Positions 1 to 13,366 of a stretch of DNA of 64,000 nucleotides are shown one piece after another. A program made the position numbers and the translations under genes. The DNA is from Epiperipatus broadwayi (lineage: Eukaryota; Onychophora; Udeonychophora; Euonychophora; Peripatidae). The stretch lies in the NCBI GenBank assembly GCA_028023455.1, contig JAQFVV010000157.1, forward strand, positions 2,168,001-2,232,000, in the 5' to 3' direction. Position 1 is the first letter of the stretch. The number at the start of each line of letters is the position of its first letter. Under the pieces are notes generated by a model. The model saw nothing but the letters and a program-made list of their open reading frames with translations. It was not told the DNA's origin and searched no databases.

Positions 1-2012
1 ATAAACCTATTTTGTAGAGGCTTCATTTTTATCCCACTTGGTTTACCATAAGTTTTATAGATTTAGTCTAAGGTCTTTTATTTAAGATTGGTGGTTGATT
101 CAATGGGTTATAGAGCATTCCTTCTATGGAATATATATATATGGATTTCCACCTTTATTACTTAAAGGCACTTATCTTGACAACATATGAGCTTGTTGAT
201 TGTTATTGTTATTAAGTGTTAACTGTTTTCATTTATTTACATTATTTACCTATCTAGTCTTGGGCATTATTAGCCTTATTATGTATGTAATACATAGTTG
301 GAGTGCAGTTTGAAAGTCATAACTGATTATTTGTTAGTTTGCATTCAGAATGTGTTATATTTACCTGTCTAACAAGATTTGTTTAAATTTCTTTGGATTA
401 ATAATTTTACTCTTTGTAATTAAGTTGGTCTTTAGTGCTTATATAAATATATTAGACCATATATAAAGGTGAATTTCCACCTTTATTGTTTATTTAAAGG
501 AAGTTGCATTGTCAACAGATTGAGATTGATGCTTGATATTGTGGCAGTGAATACAGCTGCAGGATTAATAGGGATAAATCTAATGCTTTTTGTTGATAAA
601 AATAATTAGCTAGAAACTAATGTGGGTATTTGAACGTGGCACTATGCAGTATCAGTTGCTCATGCTTATGGTAGATAGTTCTTGAATAGGCAATAAATAA
701 TACAAATAATGACACAAACTGAAAATGTTATGTAATGCTTTATTTCTTCAAGACTTAAAACTGTAATATTAATATATCTTTCTATATCTTTGTAAGTATT
801 ACTGTATTATATTTCCTCAAAATAAATGTTTAAGACCCAAACAAATTTTGTTAATTCCAAAAAGTTTATATTACGTTAGAAACTATTTTTATATAGAAGC
901 TTAATATTTGTGAGTTCGGTAACATTTAAATTTATTAGTTCTTAATACATTTCTTAGGGCTATATGTATAAATAAGGCATTTATGTTAAAAACTCACACT
1001 GCTCCTGGCAATAAAAAGCCAGTTTCTTAATTAAGACAATTAACTAGAGTTTTTCTGTTTTTAAATTTACAAAATGTTGTATTTAATATATTATTTTGCT
1101 GTTTTTTTTTTTTTAAATGTAAAGTGTGTAAGTATGTGCAAATAACAAGTGACACTTGTAATGAAGCTAGTTTTTTTTTAAAAAAAAAAAAAAAATTCAG
1201 TTAATTTCCTGTTGTATTATTTTAAAAATGATTTTTTTTTTTTTCAAATTTATTATTATCTATTGCAGCTATCAGGAAAAAAATTTAAGATCATAAAGCT
1301 TTTAAGGGTAACTTTATTTTAATTGTTATACAACTCAATTTGCACTTGGATTTTAAAATATAATTTTAATAATTGAATTTATAGATGCAACTGTGAACAA
1401 ATTAAACAAATTTTAAATTCGGATTATTTTATATGGATCAAAGCAAAGTGTTAATAGAATCCACTATATCACCCTTCTCTGAAGATAGTAGTTTTTAGCA
1501 ATTAATCTTCATTGAGAAATAGGACTTTCAATTGGAGATGATGCATAGAATGGTTTATTAAACATTTAAATATAAATGTGAGATGGTAATAGTTATATGA
1601 TCATTTAATTCCTCTTGTCAAGTTAAATTTTTGGTCTTATATTCTTTGATTACTCATGCTTACATGGGTTGCTCTGGAGTGATGTAGAGAAGATTATTGC
1701 TATTAATAGAAATTTGATTGCTGGTTTGTTTTATTTCTTCTCTGATTTTGTTAATAAATCTGATCTGAATAATTTCAAAATAAGTACTTTTTTTGTGTCT
1801 AATTTCAGGTTAACATTAAATGGTTTTTGCAATATAAACAAAATTAGATTTTAGAAAATGATTGGATGGATGTTAATATTACTTTCTATTCCTATCTATA
1901 TAATATAAATAATCCTATATTGTTTATATCTCTTTCTAGTAAATTATAGTAACCTTTTTATAATTTTTCTAATTTGTTATATCTATTGTTTGTCTTTTTT
2001 TAACTGCTTGGG

Positions 2013-2666
2013 ACTAAGTCGTCATATTGAATTTTTTAAAATACTGGCCTGAGACATAATTTTCACAATAACTTCAGTTTTAATTATGTTAGAGCAAAAA
2101 CAATTACATTGCTAGAAACTAGAAAAATTAAGGAAAACAATAAGCATAAAATAAATAGTGATAACTACATAAAAAATAAGGGAAAAAAGAAATTTTCACA
2201 TCCAAAATAATTATTATTTTATTGTTTGTTCATAATTTGGAAATTAACATTAACTAAAATTCAAATTACATCTTCAGTGATAATTTCTTTGTATTCCTTA
2301 CAAAATTATCTTTCTAAACATGTCTTACTGAGATAATCCACAGCTTCACAATCTCCAAAAGAAGTCGGATATGACTTCTTCATTTTTATCTTGTACCCCA
2401 AATGTTCTAAATGTCAAAGGCATCTATAAAGAAAAAGATTCATCGTAATAAAAGATACAAAAGAAATTATCATAGCAATTGGCTTCTTGTCTATCTAAAA
2501 CTAGAAATTGTAGGCTACTGTCTTTATCACTGATAAAGTGAGTTTCATCTCTTCATTTTATATTTTTTTGTGTACATCAGTGATGTTTATATTCTTTATG
2601 CACAGAAGTGATGCTATCTTGTTACATTTATTGTATCACATAAATGTAATTTATTTGCATAAAGTC
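2013..2666 (-). repeat. Dispersed repeat R48, copy 1
   Basis: This stretch matches, in reverse complement, 48490-49470. Shared blocks include the end near a CATATTGAATTTTTT motif, a run around GAGACATAATTTTCACAATA, and the block with GATGCTATCTTGTTACATTT. The two copies are diverged but collinear for about 650 bases. I see no coding capacity, no terminal inverted repeat and no poly-A tail, so the class is unknown. Confidence 0.65.
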
Positions 2667-3449
2667 CATTTGTTAGCTATAAACTTGAAAATAATGTTAT
2701 GAAACATATAGAAAAACCAGAGTGACTCCAAAGCATGAACAAGAATAAACAAAAACATAAACAAGAATCAGAATTTGATTGTATGCTTGTGTATGTGATC
2801 TTTGTATACATTTGATTATTAGTTTTATAACTCATTACTTATAAACACAAACATTATATAAACATAATTATAATAATAATAAATTATTATACTTTTTGAA
2901 AATCATTATTTTTATAAAAATAAGTGAATTAGTGTAGGTAGAACTTTAGAAAATTATGATAGATATGAATTCTATATGAGCATAAATAAATATATAACTA
3001 CAAACTAACACACACTAATTACAAATTAAAATTAATAAAAAAGATAATTTTTTCAAAAAAAATTTTTAAAAATTTAAAAATTTTACTTATGAGTATTACA
3101 TTGAAGCTCTATTGTAAGCCTTGTTTGTGAATAACACCGGAGAAATTCTCACTTGCAGGCCGTAAACTATTTTTTGTCTTTTATCGCTTTGTGATAATTA
3201 CAAAAATTATCAAAAAAAAAAAAATTAAATACTATGGTCGATTAAAACTACTGCCAAAAATCCAAATTTCAACCAATTTTTTTGAGGTAGAGATTGTTAG
3301 AATCACCCGTCATTAAGCTATCAAATGCCTATATTTTGGCTGACGGTCATGCTTATACTTTTTACATCAGTCAAGAAAGAAAACAACACATTATCCTTCG
3401 AGCACTGAAAGAGCGCACCCAGCACCAACGGAGCTCAAAAGGTTAAAAT

Positions 3450-3865
3450 CTAAATAGAAAAGTTATGACCTACATCTATAAATATCTAAACAAGCTTTAA
3501 CCTGTAACGAATGCACCTTAAAATTTCTAATAATCAAGCAATATTATTTTGCTGATAGAGCAACTTCACAAATCATGACACAACATAGTGACTTTTATAA
3601 AGACAAGAGCAGCTATCTTATCTTTAACCTAAATTTTTACTTATATAGGCCAATCTGAAGCATCATGATTTGGGAGCGTGAAGTTGTTGTTCTCTTCATT
3701 GTTTAAGTCCACTATTTCCTTTACTAATTAACCTTTGTGAAATCTTGTGATTTATAGTGAGTTAATGTTGCGATCTTAATACTGGAAAATCTATAAACTA
3801 TGATAGAGTTGTAATTATATTTTATTGAGTGCACAGGAAGTATATGTAAATATAAAAGCCACATT
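3450..3865 (+). repeat. R356 repeat, diverged partial copy
   Basis: The segment around CTATCTTATCTTTAACCTAAATT through GTGCACAGGAAGTATAT is collinear with the repeat unit at 38692-39060. Divergence is high at the 5' side, where only short blocks remain. The repeat has no ORF. Confidence 0.6.
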
Positions 3866-5241
3866 TTGAATTTTGGGGGGCTTTATCATCATCTTTACGT
3901 ATCTTCTTAAACCAGTAATTCTGTGCTGTAATCCATAATCTTTTTGATCACCAATTATCTTTATCTTTTTTAATCAGTCTTCATCTTATTATCCACAAAC
4001 TCTTCTGATATACTTGTTTTAAAACGTCCATCAGTAATTATAGTTTCCCAGTCATCATTTATTGGATATCAGCTACCAGATAATTCATTTAAAAGCAGTA
4101 AAAAAAATTAACCCATAAGAAATTAAATATACATATATTTCTTTATTTAAAAAAAATACAAATCCAAAAAAGTCCATAACAAATTAACCATTTAACTTAA
4201 AAGTTGCTATGATAACTAAGTTTTTAAATGACAATTTTATTGATAATTTCATTGTATTTTCATAAGATTCTGATTCAGAGCATATATAATATTGCTTACA
4301 TATGATATTGCTTACATATGATAGTTAATGGCTTCAACATATCAAAAATAGAATTGTGAGAATACTTCACTTTTATTTATACCCCAGAAGTTGAAAAAAT
4401 TTTCAAGCCTCTGTGAAGAAAATATTTCTTCCTTTTTTTTTTTAAAAAAAAAAAGAAAGAAAAATATGTATTAATCAAACAATTATTTTAAATTAAATAT
4501 GAAAAATATCTTTAACCAATTATGATTTATCTGCATAAATAAATAAAATTCAATTGTTGATAAGTGGGGGAATAAAAAAAAAGTTACCAATTGATATTAC
4601 ATATAAAAAAGCATATAATTTTAAATTCCAAATAAAATCACATATCTGTGCATCATATAATTGTAAATGCATTGTGCAAGTCTTCCTGCTGAAAGCTATG
4701 AATGCTTGGCAGGATTAAAAACAAGTTGCATTACAGATTTGAGGTCTAAGTTTTTCCCTTTCCTTGCTCAAAATTGTTTTGATTTTAGACTTTTTGATAA
4801 ACCAGTCTTATTTAGTAGCTTTTTATACTCAACAGCCATCGCCAAAAAATAATATGCAGGGGTTTTTTTTTTTTGATAATTTCATATGCAGAGCTAAATA
4901 TATATATATATACTAAAGTGTTTAAAAATCCTAAGTACTACATTTATAAAAGTATATTTATATTCATCTCTTTTCATGGTATAAATTTTTTAGTTTATTT
5001 TACCATAGTATTTTATATATACAATACAAAATCCTAATTATATTATTGCCTATTACTGAATGTATATATATTAGTAAAAGATAACAAACATACTCCAGAT
5101 ATTCTGTTTACCAATTGGGAATGATAATCCAAAATAAAGCTGACACAGAGTGCTAATAAGGAAGGCAATCATATGTCTCTGAAATGTATAAAATTAATAA
5201 AAACAAAATTAATAAAAATGAAATTAATAAAACATAAATTA

Positions 5242-6028
5242 TCACATGATCACTATTTCTTATGCTAGCTCATTACTGTTATTAAAACAGGCAAAACTCT
5301 CCTTACAGTAGTGCCACTCAGTGCCAATAAGAGTAATCAATGAGAGCACTGCACCTAAATCTTAGGATCTAATGCAACCCTCCAGCAGCCACCTTTTATC
5401 TCTACTTAACTACAAAACTATGAGATCTAGGTGCAGTCCTCTCAGATTCAAAGCTCCTCACTGATGAAGACCACAAGCCAGAAACTAGTTTGGGGATATT
5501 GGATGAGTAGGCACTTCTGGCATCCATTGATTACTCTGAGTGGCACTACTGTATGGGGAGTTTTGCCTGTTTTAATAACAGTAATGTGCTAGCATAAGAA
5601 ATAGTGATCATGTGATATTTAGTGGTTTAACACCAATCCTGTCTAATAGGATAGTGGTGGCTATGATTGTTAAAGATCCAAAGACACCAAAATGTATGGG
5701 TACTGAACTGGTTTCGGACCCATATGATTATATAAGCTATTGAGCTTAGATTGAAAATATTATTGTGCTTTCAATTTTATTCTCATAGTTTTGTAGTTAA
5801 GTAGAGATAAAAGTGGCTGCTGGATGGTTGCATTAGATCCTGGGATATAGGTGCAGTGCTCTCAGATCTAAAGCCCTCACTGACGAAGGCCACAAGCCAA
5901 AAACTAGTTTGGGATATTGGATTTGTAGGCACTAGATATGGATTTTATGCACAAGCCTTCTGGCAACCATTGATTACTCTGGTTGGCACTGAATGGCACT
6001 ACTGTATGGAGAGTTTTGCCTGTTTTAA
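5242..6028 (+). mobile_element. H1 hammerhead repeat, compound insertion with 12-bp TSD
   Basis: The block opens with an inverted fragment (5242-5420, minus orientation) and continues with two units in plus orientation, the first lacking about 30 internal bases. It is bounded by the direct repeat AAACATAAATTA at 5230-5241 and 6029-6040. The first plus unit keeps a hammerhead-like segment at 5455-5496: CTGATGA, then a stem II with one mismatch, then GAAAC, TAGTT and TGGGGA. The second unit has TGACGA and AAAAAC in place of the core and is dead. The two core positions lie 419 bases apart. It is an older copy of the family at 43.3-44.7 kb. Confidence 0.8.
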
Positions 6029-6339
6029 AAACATAAATTAGTAAAAACAAAGTGAGAATAAAATATAAACAAAAACTACTAAATAATATATAAAAACAAA
6101 ATGTTTGAAAGGAATAAGATGTAAAATAGTTAACAAAGTGTTGTGATTATGTTACATTTTATGTAATTAGCTAAAACAAACAAACAAAAAAAGTTTTGAT
6201 TTACAGCAATGAATAATAATAATGATGATGATGATGATAATTTTATTTTATTTACATCTTCCATAAAGTTTGAAATATACAAGCCATTTACAGGTAGATA
6301 ATCTAAAACTACAATATATATATACAATAAAAACTAAAA

Positions 6340-6900
6340 TGATATTATTATAATGGTATAAAATTTATACAACTAATATTTCTTTTAGTTTTATTATGTT
6401 CAAAAATGTTTTTATCACAAGATAAATTGTTTATTTCTAATTTGTTATTAACATCAGTAGAATTATACAACTTCCTTATTCTTTGCAAAGTAGAGTAGTC
6501 TAAATACAAAGTTTTAGTAATTGCAATTTCAATTTTTTCATGATACTTGTCTGTCTGATTACTTCTTTAAATTTAATTTTAATTATATGATTTGATAAAC
6601 ATAAGTTTTCATATAAAATATTATTCAACAATGTAAAAATATTAAATAACAGTACTAAAACTCCTTCTTAGGTTTGGTTGATGCTTGTTGATTCAGTATT
6701 AAGATAGATTGTAAATCTTATGATCTTTTAAGTAAGAAACTATCCAATTAATTGTTTTTACATGTATATTCAATTTTATCAGTTTGATTAGTAATAATTT
6801 ATGGATTAAATTAAATGTAGATGTCAAGTTCAGACATATGATATCAATTCTTTTATCAAGATTTAAGATACGGACTGCTGCTGCTGTTTGTTATTTGGAA
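6340..6900 (-). pseudogene. Decayed LINE reverse transcriptase fragment
   Basis: On the minus strand the translation contains LIHKLLLIKLIKLNIHVKTI and WIVSYLKDHK, with frameshifts and stops between blocks. This matches the conserved segment of jockey/CR1/L2-type non-LTR reverse transcriptases where a DH-x-LL-x-KL motif is followed by a WI-x-SYL-x-DR motif. Downstream, GVLVLLFNIFTL resembles the GV-x-QGS-x-L-x-PLLFN box with its first part lost. Catalytic residues are not visible. The clade is not resolved. Short N-rich minus-strand ORFs at 7.7-8.2 kb may belong to the same element but could not be placed. Confidence 0.55.
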
Positions 6901-7018
6901 GATTGTCACTAATTTTTATTTTTGTTAGCTTTTATATTGCTACATACTTGGTTTGGAAAATATTTATGATGGTTATGTATAATATTTGTGACAACTTATT
7001 GCCTATTAAAGATAATTA

Positions 7019-7165
7019 GGTGCTGATATAGTACGCGCTCGGCGGTTTATTTTTTTAAAAAATGAGTGTTTCTAGTCAATGGCATTTAGCGCTTGCATGT
7101 GCCAGCAGTGTTTTTGGCTGTTTTCAAATTCAAAATGGCTGCCGAGCACATACTATATCAGCACC
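7019..7165. mobile_element. Short hAT-like MITE with 8-bp TSD
   Basis: Terminal inverted repeats of 25 bases (starting GGTGCTGATATAGTACGC) lie at 7019-7043 and 7141-7165 with two mismatches. They are flanked by the 8-bp direct repeat GATAATTA at 7011-7018 and 7166-7173. An 8-bp TSD and a 147-bp length without coding capacity fit a hAT-type MITE. The superfamily is inferred from the TSD length only. Confidence 0.75.
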
Positions 7166-10100
7166 GATAATTATATCTCTTGTTCAAGGCTGTAATGCTA
7201 ATATGTACTACAAAAATTCAGCATTATCAGAAAATCCATATAGATGGATGTCATTAAGAAAAAAAACAAGCCTGAAGATAGTCAAAATGAGTCATAGATC
7301 ACATGACCATATACTCTTAAGCTTATAAGTTATAAACAATGAGGATTGTCAATCCTCATTGATTAAGCCTGAAGATGTTTTTTTTGTAGAGATAACAATC
7401 TTAATCAAGCACTGATAAGATGTCAATGTTCTTTACAATGATAGCATTGAGACTTTATTTCTTTAATCATCAAGATAATGTTGCTACTTGGTCCATTATT
7501 TGTGATAGTATATCCTTAGGCTCAATGTTTTTATTTAGCTTGATTTGGAATGCATAATTGTTTCTGTATATAGGTACCTGTGTATTTGGTAGTAGTAGTA
7601 GTAGGTGAAAGTTTAAAAGTACGTCGAATAGTTCCACTGATATTTCTCTTAAAGTTATCGAGCAGTTAGTTCTTCAGTTTTAAATTTGAGAATAATGTAT
7701 CAGGGTTTTGGATGATTCACTATACATATTATTGTTTTCCGTAAGTTTTTAGCTATGAATAAATCAAACATGAATTTTTTTGGAAATTTAAATAAGTTAT
7801 AGAATTTATTCATGACTGCAATAACTAATGATTTTTCCATATAAAAAAACTTAAATGTATCAAATAATTTCCTGGGAATCACTGAGTTAATAAATTCAGT
7901 AAATTTTTTTAGGCTTTTTTCACTCTGCTCCTTTGATTTTTATAATGTCAAATCCAGTGTGAATGCAAGTGAATTTTCTGTCAGTTGATGAAATCTAGAA
8001 ATGGAATTAATTTTGTTTTTGTTATTGACTTCATTCCCATTATTATTATTTTGATCAGTCATTTTCTTTGTCACATATGCATATGAATACTCTTTATTAC
8101 ATGGTTTTCCCCTGCCACGGACATATTGAATCCATTTTTGTGTTACTGTGTGAAAAATAATGGAACTTCTGCTATTCATTTAGTGCTTTTTGCATTGAGC
8201 AATCCTGTATTAGTTCAGAACTCGGATATAAACTATTTTAACTTTAATTTGATATAATGTACAACAGACAAGGCACCTATTGTTATTATTATTATCATCA
8301 TTCTTCCAAATTTTAATTAAAAATGAGAAGGAATTTGAATTGTTCTGAAATTTATTTTTTGTGGTGAGGTTTGATACAATTTTTGCTTTAAAAAAAAAAA
8401 GATTTGTTAAGTATTTTTCATTTAAATTATATGTTACTGACAGATCATATTGTAATGAATTTATAATTTAAGTATTTTTCTTTTATTACCGATGTTATGG
8501 TTTTAATTGAGACTTGGATTTTTTTACAGGAATGAAATTGGTATGATTTAAATGGATACATGAATATTCTTTCCTCTCTTTATGTTTACATTTAGATGTG
8601 ATTGTTTTTATAAACACTAAAATCTGTGAAATGTGTTTTACTTACATTCAGACTTTCTTAGATTGTTCTTTTTATCTCCGCTATGTAAAGATCGTGTACA
8701 CATAAAATTTTGAATTTTGTTGCTGAGCTTGATACTTTGTAGTCAGATTTGAGTTAATAGGTGATTTAAATATTGACTTAATAAATAATATTTATATAAG
8801 CCTTCCATAGATTAGTTGAATTAACTTTATAGTTATGCCTTTAGTCAACTTTTTAAAACCATGCTTATAATCTGTATAGATCACATTTTTATTAGATTAA
8901 ATTGAGGCTTGTGTTTTAAATCATCTTGCTCTCATAGATTTTGCAGCTGAATTAAAATTTTAGAATTTTATAGATGATATAAATACTTAGCTAATCAGAA
9001 TTGGGATAAACTCTTTGCTTTGAATAATGTTGATATCACAATGTTAACAATTCACATTATTTGTTTTACTTTAATTGCTCAAGCTAGAACTTGCTTATGA
9101 AAGACAATGGCTTAGACAACCAACACTTTGCTTTGCAAAATAAATCGAAATAATTTGTGAAAATCAGCAAATTCAATACCTTAATAATGAAATTAACTTT
9201 TATATTAGAAAATTAAAATTTTAATATTATCAGGATAAAAATGTATCTTTGAAATGGAGAATAATTAATTTTTTGATAAAAGAAAATTCGATTCAAATTA
9301 AATTTATTAAATATAAACAAAATGTATTGGAATTACAGAATAATAAAAAAAATATATAGCTGTTGTTTTAATGATTTTTTTTTAAAAATATGTCTGTATA
9401 TGATGAGCCAGAACAAAATTTATCCTATTCACATTTTTAAAAAAAATTATTTTTATGTATTCTAAGGCTAAATGGCTTGAGTATAAGAAAAGATACGTTT
9501 TTAGGCAAGATTGTTCTTTATCCTATATAAAATACTCATTAAAGTTTATGATATATCACACATTGAGATGCTAGAATAAAATGTTATTAAATGACAAGTA
9601 GTGGCAAGCTACCACCTCCAATGCCCCCTTACTTCAGTTATCAAATTGAGCTGCTTATGAAATAAATATAAAATGAATTATTGCATTAAATTTTCAGATT
9701 ACAGAATATTAGTTGTAAATGGGGAAGATAAACTTAATTAGATGGCGACTATCATTGTCAAAATTTATAACAAATATTCGATCTAAAACAGAGATTGGGC
9801 ACCGTGGCTCTTTAGTGGAAAAAGTGTGGCTTCCATTTTGGATATATAAAAAATTATATAAATTTTATTAAAAATTTAATATATTTTGTTTTGTTTCACT
9901 AACAAAATATTATTTGCAAGCTTAAGAGTTGTTTGAATCTTGTATTTGCATAGCTAACGTTATTAAATTTATAAATAATGAATGAAATTGATTTCAAGTT
10001 GTGGTTCCCTATATTTTAATTTTCATATGTTTTTTGTCAAAATAGCTCTGATGCCGACTGGTCTAAAACTATGAGGATAAATGGAAGAATAAAAGATTAA

Positions 10101-11633
10101 ATATATCGATTAGAGAATTGTAGGAGTAACATACTTTCAAATCTTTAGAAAGTTATTTAAATGATGGTGAGAATAATGAGAAATTAATGAGTATTTTAAT
10201 AGTTAAACTTTTACTATACAAGGAAAAAAATTATTTTGTGGATTATTGAAATTTGAATTAAAATTTTATTTGGAACTAATTTTAAATGTATAAAATTCGA
10301 ACTATTAGGGAAAACGATTGTAAGAAAATAGATTTTTTTAAAAATGATGAAAAAATGTAGTGAATGAATAAAAAGGACGGAAAGATAAATTGCAGAAGTT
10401 AAACGAGATAAATAAGAGAATTGTTATGGGTGAAAAGTAAAAGAATTAATATAAAAACGTAAGTGAGAAAGTAATATCTAAAACGGCAATCATTTACCTT
10501 TTGTCAAAAACTGTTTCTTATATAATCTGACATTAAATATATATCCAATTATCTTTCCGTTTGCTTCCATTTTCTTTCAATTATCAATGTAATTAATTCT
10601 GATTATCTTGTATTTTTAAGCATCTTCACAAAGTAATGTCTTTTTTCATTGCTTAAGAATTATTTCAGAATACTGTAAATTATAATATTATGAATTACAA
10701 GTGTTATTTTTTTTTAAAAAAAAAAAAAAACACCCCACTTTCATATATATTGTAAAAAAAGAGACTATTGACTGATGGGGGAGGGGGGCATTAAACAAAA
10801 AAAACCTCAAAAACGTACAGTATAATCATGTAGTAAAAGGTATTTACCTAGTGGGAATGACTTGAACTAAATTTTGAAGGTTGTTTTTTTTTTTTAGTTG
10901 ATTGTAGGTAGATTCATTAAATCTGAAAATTTAAATGTTGCAGTCTCCACCCATTTGCACTATCCAATTTTCCATTTAGTGTGGAATAAACTGTGGAATG
11001 TGACTGTCAAGTGGCTAACTTTATGCAGTCTTGCTGGAGGTCAGCTTTTCAGGCATTTTCCCTTGAGGCTCTCATCAAGCAGATCATTAGCTTTTTTTTT
11101 TTTTTTTTTAACTTCAGGCTTGAAATAAATGTAGAAAATAAAATTTATTTTTTAAGTTGCAAATCAGGTTTTTATCGTAGTTTTTTTAAAATTTTTGTAT
11201 ATATGTGTTTATATAAAGATTTTAAAATTATATAAATTGATTTATAAAAAATATCTGCGTGAATATATGCATATGGCTCTTTCATTTAAAACAAACCACC
11301 GATTTATTGAGGTGCTAAATATTATTGAGAAAAATATGAAAATCAATTTATTTGTAATTTGTGAACATCTGAAGAAGGATTATATTTAAAAGAAAATTAT
11401 TTGCTTTAGAAATAATTGTTTAAAATGTTTACACTCTCTTTATACTATGGAACTCAAAATTATGGTTGAATACTTTCTGTATGTGATTTGAATAATTTTT
11501 TGATTTGGATAAGTCTCTTTAACTGAATTTTAATCATTATTGCATAAATATGATAACAAATTAAGAAACATGTTTTCATTTTGGTATTATTTTTTAAGTA
11601 CTATTTAAACTGCTAAATATAAAGAAGAATGAA

Positions 11634-11782
11634 AATATAAATGCAACTTATCCACTTTACTTTGAATGCTTTTTAGCAAAAAACTTTTTATTGTATAAAA
11701 ATGCATGCACAATATGTAGAATTAAAAGGTTTTTTGCAAAATTAAAGTGTTCTAAATAGAGTGGATAAATTGCATTTATATA
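11634..11782. mobile_element. Foldback MITE
   Basis: Two arms of about 60 bases, beginning ATATAAATGCAACTTATCCA on the left and ending in its near reverse complement on the right, pair with a few mismatches around a short centre. No ORF is present. The TSD is ambiguous because the flanks are TA-rich. Confidence 0.6.
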
Positions 11783-12530
11783 ATATATTACAGCAAAATA
11801 AAGGAAGTGATGAATTTGGTAATATTTTTGAAGAATGAAAATGTTTAAAATAATTCACTTTATTTATAATTTTTAAGAAATATTTGTATTAGAGATATTT
11901 GTCTAAGCAAGTTTGCACTCTCGCTAGGTAAACCCAAACACTGCCACAGTGTGTTTGTGCTTATTATAGTTTTAGTAATTGTTAAACAACCATCTTCTGG
12001 AAAAGATCATGTTATGCTAATTTTAAAACTATTAAATAAATTATAATAATATTTACAATATATAAAAATTATAAAATAATGTTAATAAATAATATTAAGT
12101 AATCTATCAAGTTATCTATAGGATACAGGATTTATGAAAAATAAATCAAAGAAAGAAAAGAATTTAAAAAAGACATTTTTTGACATATTCTATCCTAGTA
12201 TTGATATTTTTATTTCAGTGTTTTACTATTCCCTTAAAACATGTCATCATAATGTCTTTGTATTTTATCTAAGTTAATTATATTTTTCATCGTATACCAG
12301 AAATCTTTATTTATTAAATATATTTAATGGGAAATCTATTTGTCAAAAAGATATGTATGACAACATTCTGCTCTTTGTTAGTGCACTGCTTGAGTATAGT
12401 CATTATTTTAATTATGGAATCAAATCATTTGTTATCTAGACTAAAATCAAACTAGATAACCTGCTATATGTTAATTCATATTTTAAAAACTTGCCAATTC
12501 TGCTATAGCAGATCTACCTTCATACTTATG

Positions 12531-12767
12531 TAAGTAATATTTACTGAGGCTATAACCTCGATAATATGCGTATAAAATGCGATAGTAGGGACCTCTACAG
12601 GTGTTTTAACCACAAGCTTATGCTATGAAAGAAAAGAGGGGAAGCTTGTGGTTAAAACACCTGTAGAGGTCCCTACTATCGCATTTTATACGCATATTAT
12701 CGAGGTTATAGCCTCAGTAAATATTATTTACGTAATCAATGTGCGTTTAATAAATTTATAATTACAA
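12531..12767. mobile_element. Perfect 85-bp inverted repeat, retroposon-like, 13-bp TSD
   Basis: Bases 12535-12619 and 12642-12726 are exact reverse complements (85 of 85), separated by a 22-base loop. A transcript would fold into one long perfect hairpin. An AT-rich tail of 41 bases follows. The whole block is bounded by the 13-bp direct repeat CTTCATACTTATG at 12518-12530 and 12768-12780. A variable-length TSD with a 3' tail fits insertion by target-primed reverse transcription rather than by a DNA transposase. The absence of any arm mismatch in such AT-rich DNA argues for a recent insertion. No family is recognised. Confidence 0.85.
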
Positions 12768-13366
12768 CTTCATACTTATGGTTTATCACTGAGAAATTAT
12801 ACTATAAAGGATACTTAAGTATTAGTCCAGTTATGAAATGTTAGTTTTCATTATTTATGATTCCTAAATATTTGATACTATGTTTTATTTCATTAAGTAA
12901 GTAAATTTAACTTTCAAAGATTTAAGTAATCATTTTTAACAAAGATGTTTAGCAATCACAGATAATCATAATGATATTAATGAAAACTAAAAGTTCACCA
13001 TCTGACTAATATATAAGTACCCTATAAACTTATGTTTTATTAATTTTTCAAAGTTGAGTAAACGAAAACCCAAGTTATAATGAATTAAAGACCAAATATC
13101 AATACAAAATGCAACAGACACAATGATATTAGAGATAGAATAGCAATGAATTCTTAATCTATTTATTTAAGTATGAATTGTTTTCCCCCCATCCATCACT
13201 TTTGATTCCAACATTAGTGCCATAGAAATGTGTGTGCATGTTTTTATGGATCCATAGTTTTTCAAATCCTCAGTTCACATCTATTATTAACAAATTCTTG
13301 TGCAATATTTTTTGATATAATTTTTTTTTTTTTTTTCCAATAAAAATGTTACTTCAAATAATAATC

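Noticed and set aside
1669-1854. ORF of 61 codons as a possible exon
   Set aside because: Composition is that of random AT-rich sequence (F, I, N, L), with no domain or conserved motif.
10898-11128. Overlapping ORFs of 76 and 80 codons as a possible TAF4 exon
   Set aside because: No similarity to TAF4, a homopolymer T run in frame, and no suitable donor site. Slightly lower AT content alone is not enough.
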